From SCTM01 sp965279655 (lineage in GTDB: Bacteria > Pseudomonadota > Alphaproteobacteria > Rhodospirillales > Rhodospirillaceae): 64,000 nucleotides of DNA. A program made the position numbers and the translations under genes. The notes under the pieces are model-generated. The model was not told the origin of the DNA, made no database searches, and saw only the letters and a program-made list of their open reading frames with translations. The stretch covers positions 3,038,001 through 3,102,000 of the forward strand of contig OZ257255.1 in the NCBI GenBank assembly GCA_965279655.1. The letters run 5' to 3'. Each line of letters starts with the position of its first letter. Position 1 is the stretch's first letter. Of this stretch, positions 60,081 to 64,000 are shown one piece after another.

Positions 60081-60839
60081 CTACTGCACGCCGGGCGGCA
60101 TGCCCAGGCTCTCGTCGACGGCGTGATAGATCTTGTTGAAGCAGGCCTTGTTGCCCACGCACTCCGCCGTCAACCGGCCGAGTTCCGTGCGCGTGACGAT
60201 TCCGAACTTGGCGTGCCCCTCGTAGAGCTTCGCGTTGTCGGGTTCGCCGGGCTTGGCGTTGCGCAGGACGGCGTTGCGGATGATCGTGTAGGGCACGCCG
60301 CTGTCGGTCACGTGCTTCTCGCCCGCACCCTTGGCGTCGAGCACCGGCTGCATGGCCGCGAGGCGGGACAGGGGATAGGCCTTGCGGCTTTCGCCGGCGC
60401 CGACGGAGCTGTGCAGGATCACCTGCTGGACACGCGCGGCCTTCGCCGCCTTGGAGATGTATCGCTCGCTGACTTCGTAGAAATCGCCGTCGCTGCGGGT
60501 GTTATCGAATGAGCGGCCTCCTTCCGTGCGGCCGCGCGCGAGCGCATCGACCACGACGGTGAACTTCGCCGACTTGAAAGCCTTGGTCACGTCCGCTTCC
60601 ACCAGCACGTCACCTTGCACGGTGCCGTAGGTGAGCCCTTCCAGGCGGTCCATCTTCGACGATGGGCGGACGAACACGGTCACCTTGTGACCGCGCGCGA
60701 CCAGAGCGCGCACGATCTCGGAGCCGAGTTGGCCCGAGCCGCCGAACACCAGCACGGTTTCGGACTTGGCGAACGCCGGCGCCGCAAACGCCAGGGCGCA
60801 GATCGCCAACGACAACGACAAAACGCGAAACAGTCTCAT
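60081..60839 (-). CDS. NAD(P)-binding (NmrA/SDR-like) protein with signal peptide
   Basis: 252 residues from ATG at 60839. An N-terminal signal peptide (MRLFRVLSLSLAICALAFAAPAFA) comes directly before the Rossmann start ETVLVFGGSGQLGSEIVRALVARGHKVTVFVRP; later QVILHSSVGAGESRKAYP and NDAV-like IIRNAVLRN are as in NmrA-like reductases. An exported NAD(P)-binding fold is unusual because the cofactor is scarce in the periplasm; Tat motifs are absent. It may bind a ligand other than NAD(P), or use the cofactor only as structure. Confidence 0.78.
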   Translation of the reverse strand: MRLFRVLSLSLAICALAFAAPAFAKSETVLVFGGSGQLGSEIVRALVARGHKVTVFVRPSSKMDRLEGLTYGTVQGDVLVEADVTKAFKSAKFTVVVDALARGRTEGGRSFDNTRSDGDFYEVSERYISKAAKAARVQQVILHSSVGAGESRKAYPLSRLAAMQPVLDAKGAGEKHVTDSGVPYTIIRNAVLRNAKPGEPDNAKLYEGHAKFGIVTRTELGRLTAECVGNKACFNKIYHAVDESLGMPPGVQ

Positions 60840-60889
60840 GTATCCCCCCATGCCTCGTGCCGCGGCAGCGTAGCCAATTGCGACTGCGG

Positions 60890-60915
60890 GGAACATTCGT
60901 TTTCAAGCATCCGTT
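60890..60915 (+). promoter_or_regulatory. Sigma-EcfG-type promoter (GGAAC-N17-CGTT)
   Basis: GGAAC at 60890-60894, 17 bases, CGTT at 60912-60915. Exact consensus. Expected start near 60922 and the small secreted protein gene begins at 60958. Confidence 0.75.
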
Positions 60916-60957
60916 GTTCAAGGAGCCGCCCGCTGTAGGGTCTTTTGGGAGTTCGTC

Positions 60958-61275
60958 ATGAACATGCGCGCGTGCCTTGTGCTGGCGCTCGGCGTCCTGG
61001 GCGCCAATGGCGCGATGGGGGCCGATAGCCTTGTCGCGCCCGGCGCGCGTCCACTCTGCAGCTCTCCGGGCGTGCCGGCGGGATGCGCCCCCCCGATGGT
61101 TGACCCGTCGCCAGTGCCGGTTCCGCCACCGGTCCCCGGTTCGGTGGAAGAAGCGCGCCCGCCGGTCCCGCCCGGCGGCGCGATCCCGCCGCCGCCGACG
61201 GGCGATGCGGAGATGGAGAAGCCGGCGCCCGCCACGGGACCCAATTCCATGCCCGTGGTTACCCCGCCGCGCTGA
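60958..61275 (+). CDS. Small secreted proline-rich protein
   Basis: 105 residues: signal peptide (about 1-22, MNMRACLVLALGVLGANGAMG), then a Pro-rich chain (VPVPPPVPG, PPVPPGG, PPPPTG) with two Cys (LCSSPG, GCAPP). Low complexity, so likely flexible, periplasmic or surface-exposed. Preceded by an EcfG-type promoter, so probably general-stress induced. No function known. Confidence 0.65.
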   Translation: MNMRACLVLALGVLGANGAMGADSLVAPGARPLCSSPGVPAGCAPPMVDPSPVPVPPPVPGSVEEARPPVPPGGAIPPPPTGDAEMEKPAPATGPNSMPVVTPPR

Positions 61276-61279
61276 CGAA

Positions 61280-61306
61280 AAATCGGCTCTCGCGAGCCGC
61301 CGATTT
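61280..61306. terminator. Hairpin between convergent genes
   Basis: AAATCGGC (61280-61287) and GCCGATTT (61299-61306) pair around an 11-base loop. An overlapping inner pairing GGCTC/GAGCC is an alternative. Bidirectional transcript end. Confidence 0.6.
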
Positions 61307-61323
61307 CCGTTCCGTCGCCGGAT

Positions 61324-62538
61324 TCAGTGCGACTTACCGCCGGACTTATCCTTGTCTTTGTCGGGACGCGCGCCGGAGGACACACTGCCCGCGCCTTCGG
61401 CGTCGGAGGTCCCACTGCGGGAGCCCACATCGCTCGCGCTCGCGTGCGTGCCGGCATTGCCCGCAGGTTCGACGCCCGAGGCGGTCTTCGGCATGTGGCC
61501 TTGGTTCTCCTTGCGCCAGTCCTCGAAGCGGCCGGTGAACTCCGAATGACGCTGCTGGCTGTAGTGGTGATAGTCCTCGTCGTATTGACGCGCTTGATTA
61601 CCGCGCCACGTGGCGTAGTCCCGATCGTGACTGCTCAGCTGCGCATGACGCCAGCGGCGATATTCCGGATCGTGTTGCGTGGCGCCCGTGCTCTCATGGC
61701 CCTCCACGCTCTGACCGTAGTTCGTGTGTCCATAGCCACCGTGTTGATAACCGCTCCGATCGAAGCCGGAGGACGGCTCCTGGCTTGGCTGATAGGTGTT
61801 TTGCACGAAGCCGGCGGCCGATTGGCCCAGACTTTGATTGGCCTGCGACCAGCCGCCCGTTTCGGCGCCAGTATTTCCCTGACCGCCGTATTGAGAGCTG
61901 CCGTAGTGCGTTGCGCCGTAGTGCGGCTGTTGCGCGAAACCTCCCCCGGAATAGGGCGATGATGGTCGATCCGGCTGTGCATATTGCGCCTGCCCATATT
62001 GGCCGTAGGTCCTTGGCGACGTGCCCTGCTGATGCTGCGGCTGATTCCAGGACGGAATCGCGCGCGGGACGCCGCCATAATTCGGCTGGCCGTATCCCGG
62101 CTCGAAGTGGCGACCGATATCGACACCGCCCGGCTCACCCCAGGACACCGCCGTCTGTGTATCGCCGCCGGTGAAGGCGCTGGCGGGCCCGCCCTGCCAT
62201 CCCGAGCCGCCCATCGTGCCGCGATAGGCGTGCTGCCGCGCCGGATTGAACGACGGCTCGAAACTTGGCGGATTGTGACCGTACCGCTGAGGTCCATAGC
62301 TCTCGGATGACAGTTCCCCGTAACGACGCGGCGGCGCGGCACCCGGCGGCAACCAATCCGACGGCGGAACACCCTCGCCGGCGTGACGCATGCCTTCAAC
62401 GCTGCGGCTGCCGCTGAAACGACTTTCGCCGCGATCGTCGTCGCGGTCGTCGTCGTCACCATAGGTCCGATAGGGATCGTCGTAGCGGTACGGGGCACGG
62501 TCCTGGCTTCTACTGCCATACATTCGGCGTTGCGCCAT
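61324..62538 (-). CDS. Disordered Gly/Gln/Tyr-rich protein with conserved C-terminal WR module
   Basis: 404 residues. No signal peptide. Residues 1-280 are low complexity, rich in Gly, Gln, Ser, Tyr and Pro, with an acidic patch (DDDDRDDDRG); this is a prion-like composition. Residues 285-350 are more ordered: DPEYRRWRHAQLSSHDRDY, ATWRGNQARQYDEDY and HYSQQRHSEF, resembling the helix-rich SWFGD-type modules of alphaproteobacterial stress proteins. The Lys/Gly/Ser tail is again flexible. AAGGAGAG precedes the ATG. Driven by an EcfG-type promoter. The function is unknown. Confidence 0.75.
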   Translation of the reverse strand: MAQRRMYGSRSQDRAPYRYDDPYRTYGDDDDRDDDRGESRFSGSRSVEGMRHAGEGVPPSDWLPPGAAPPRRYGELSSESYGPQRYGHNPPSFEPSFNPARQHAYRGTMGGSGWQGGPASAFTGGDTQTAVSWGEPGGVDIGRHFEPGYGQPNYGGVPRAIPSWNQPQHQQGTSPRTYGQYGQAQYAQPDRPSSPYSGGGFAQQPHYGATHYGSSQYGGQGNTGAETGGWSQANQSLGQSAAGFVQNTYQPSQEPSSGFDRSGYQHGGYGHTNYGQSVEGHESTGATQHDPEYRRWRHAQLSSHDRDYATWRGNQARQYDEDYHHYSQQRHSEFTGRFEDWRKENQGHMPKTASGVEPAGNAGTHASASDVGSRSGTSDAEGAGSVSSGARPDKDKDKSGGKSH

Positions 62539-62611
62539 CTGAACTCTCCTTTTTCCTTTTTTGCGAGATGAGCGAGTGGATAGCCGCGCGGGAGCGTGGC
62601 TTCTTTTTCAC

Positions 62612-62637
62612 AACGACATGAATTTTCATGCGGTTCC
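62612..62637 (-). promoter_or_regulatory. Sigma-EcfG-type promoter (GGAAC-N17-CGTT)
   Basis: Minus strand: GGAAC (62633-62637), 17 bases, CGTT (62612-62615). Exact match, with the disordered-protein gene starting 74 bases downstream at 62538. The gap 62539-62851 (313 bases) shows nothing else except a short inverted repeat CATGAA-TT-TTCATG at 62617-62630 lying inside the spacer. Confidence 0.78.
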
Positions 62638-62851
62638 GCAGCGTCGCCGCGCGCCGTCACTTTGCATCGACCGCGTGAGGAGGACGCGAAAAGGATCGCG
62701 GAACGGCTGTAGGCGGCCGCGGGCGCTCCGGGAAGCCGCACCGCGTGTCTTGAGCGGCGGGATTCTTCCCGCATGCGCAACTTCGAACTTATGCCCGCGT
62801 TGCTCGATCAGTGCGGTGCATTGAAGACGCCGCCTCTGTTGGGAATTGACC

Positions 62852-63127
62852 ATGCGTATGTTGATCGGACTCGGCGTTCTCCTGGTGTCGCTCTCTGCCG
62901 CCGTTGCGGAAGAGCCACCCGTTGTGTCCGCCGCCCCCCTGGGGGGCCCCGTCGGCTCCCCCATGCGGATCGCCCCGGCGATCATCGGGCAACCGATGAA
63001 CGCGCCCAGCACACTGGAAGCGCAGCGCACCGGGGCCGAAGCCCCGCCGCAGCTGCTCATCGCCCCTCCCACCGCAGCCGTTGCCCAAGCGACGCCCCCG
63101 GTGCAGGTCGCCGCCTCCAACCAATAA
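62852..63127 (+). CDS. Small secreted protein, Pro/Ala-rich
   Basis: 91 residues from ATG at 62852 (the second codon-frame Met is two residues further). A signal peptide (MLIGLGVLLVSLSAAVAEE) leads into a low-complexity mature part (APLGGPVGSPMRIAPAIIGQ, PPQLLIAPPTAAVAQA). No cysteine, no recognised domain. No exact EcfG site lies upstream. Confidence 0.6.
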   Translation: MRMLIGLGVLLVSLSAAVAEEPPVVSAAPLGGPVGSPMRIAPAIIGQPMNAPSTLEAQRTGAEAPPQLLIAPPTAAVAQATPPVQVAASNQ

Positions 63128-63168
63128 ACACCATCCCCAGTCACGGGGGCGTGAAGCGATCCGTCTGA

Positions 63169-63188
63169 CTGTTGCGATATCGCAACAG
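63169..63188. promoter_or_regulatory. Perfect 20-base palindrome (CTGTTGCGAT-ATCGCAACAG)
   Basis: The sequence equals its own reverse complement over all 20 bases. It lies 42 bases after the small secreted gene and 36 bases before the EcfG-type promoter of the barrel gene. Either a binding site for a dimeric regulator or, as RNA, a hairpin ending the upstream transcript. Confidence 0.55.
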
Positions 63189-63223
63189 CATGACGGGCAT
63201 CGTGCGCACGTGCGGCACGCCCA

Positions 63224-63248
63224 GGAACCTTTTGATCCAGGGCTCGTT
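63224..63248 (+). promoter_or_regulatory. Sigma-EcfG-type promoter (GGAAC-N16-CGTT)
   Basis: GGAAC at 63224-63228, 16 bases, CGTT at 63245-63248. Exact consensus. The outer-membrane barrel gene starts at 63368, giving a leader of about 110 bases. Confidence 0.72.
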
Positions 63249-63367
63249 ACATCCGCGCGACTTGCAACCGTAAGGCTAAGGCATCTCCGCGCGCCCACTT
63301 GCAGCGTGTGGGCCGTGTTGCGTCCCCGGGGCTGCAAATACATCCAATCCGAGTAAGGAGAACTACC

Positions 63368-64000
63368 GTGAGATTTTCAAAAAATTCGCTCGCGTTCGCG
63401 GGGCTGCTGAGCAGCATCGCATTCGCTGGCGGCGCAGCGGCTCAAACCATGCCGGGCACCGGGCCATACTTGAGCCTGAGCGTCGGCGCGACCCGTTCAA
63501 CGCCGGACCGTAACGCGTTCATCGTGCCACAAACGACCACTGCGGCGAATATCCCCACGAAGATCTCCTTGAAGACCGGCTACCTGATCAACGGCGCCGC
63601 GGGTTACAAGTGGGACTCCGGCCTCCGCGCCGAACTCGAACTCGGTTACCGCAGCGCCGCGGTCAACCGCGTCAACTCGCTCCTGTGGTCCGGGCGGCAA
63701 AAGACCGTCAGCGTCATGGGCAACGCGTACTATGATTTCAACACCGGCGACGGCCGCGTACAGCCGTACGTCGGTGCCGGCCTTGGCGTCGGCCGCTTGC
63801 GCTTCGACGACGTGACGGGCGCGGGTTCGGGCAATTCGGTCGGTCAGCCGCAGGCGATCTACACCGGCCACGACACCAAGTTCCAATGGCAGTTGATCGG
63901 CGGCTTGAACATTCCGCTCGCCGACAGCGTGACGATGTTCGGTGAATACCGTTACATCGCCCTCAACAACAATGACATCTCCAGCGTCACCAATCGTCGT
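63368..64000 (+). CDS. Outer-membrane beta-barrel protein (OmpA-like barrel), 3' end cut by the window
   Basis: 211 codons are visible without a stop. Start GTG at 63368 with AAGGAG seven bases upstream. Signal peptide (MRFSKNSLAFAGLLSSIAFAGGAAAQ), then alternating strands typical of an eight-stranded barrel: GPYLSLSVGAT, LKTGYLINGAAGYKW, GLRAELELGYRS, KTVSVMGNAYYDF, VQPYVGAGLGVGRL, FQWQLIGGLNIPL, VTMFGEYRYIAL. This is the OMP_b-brl/surface antigen pattern. It lies downstream of a sigma-EcfG-type promoter and a 20-base palindrome. Confidence 0.88.
   Translation, partial: MRFSKNSLAFAGLLSSIAFAGGAAAQTMPGTGPYLSLSVGATRSTPDRNAFIVPQTTTAANIPTKISLKTGYLINGAAGYKWDSGLRAELELGYRSAAVNRVNSLLWSGRQKTVSVMGNAYYDFNTGDGRVQPYVGAGLGVGRLRFDDVTGAGSGNSVGQPQAIYTGHDTKFQWQLIGGLNIPLADSVTMFGEYRYIALNNNDISSVTNRR

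Overview
The window is high-GC, densely coded chromosomal DNA that reads as an alphaproteobacterium. Four things point there: a CcrM-type GANTC methyltransferase with its C-terminal extension, an HWE-family histidine kinase beside a FATGUY-type single-domain receiver, several promoters matching the alphaproteobacterial sigma-EcfG consensus, and palindromic intergenic repeats of a type common in that class. Genus and species cannot be fixed from sequence alone. I see no transposase, integrase, prophage, CRISPR array or rRNA; there is one tRNA.

Layout. (1) 1-7944: a MacA-like adaptor (cut by the window edge), one MacB/LolD-type ATPase and six consecutive FtsX/MacB-type permeases in one tight operon. 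(2) 7945-8298: an array of degenerate hairpin repeats. (3) 8299-18505: an exported M24 peptidase homologue, two paralogous small secreted proteins, ccrM, an amine oxidase, rnhB-moaB-udg, and cydAB. (4) 18715-23229: electron-transfer flavoprotein dehydrogenase, a TPR lipoprotein-like protein, ispE and tRNA-Gln. (5) 23264-30294: BatA-like VWA protein, patatin, quinone oxidoreductase/MaoC hydratase, alpha/beta hydrolase, methyltransferase, CHRD protein. (6) 30420-38248: a five-gene operon of exported proteins (unknown, DUF1592/1588, DUF1552, secreted-repeat protein, TonB-dependent receptor), the best candidate here for an undescribed system. (7) 38504-43818: a carboxylesterase/LytTR pair of different base composition, and a cytochrome c-beta-propeller fusion. 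(8) 43829-53908: an ACAD10/11-like kinase-dehydrogenase pair, GAF protein, GST-MFS pair, TctDE-like two-component system, DsbA-like protein and tannase. (9) 54009-64000: a stress-signalling section with an HWE kinase and receiver, cspA-infA, an amidohydrolase-Rieske pair, small secreted or disordered proteins and an outer-membrane barrel.

The strongest observations are the four GGAAC-N16/17-CGTT promoters, all between 56.3 and 63.3 kb and each correctly placed before a gene, one of them driving the HWE kinase operon itself; nine GANTC sites in the intergenic region beside ccrM; the six-permease ABC cassette; and the DUF1592/DUF1552/TonB operon. Two families of dispersed palindromic repeats are each present twice.
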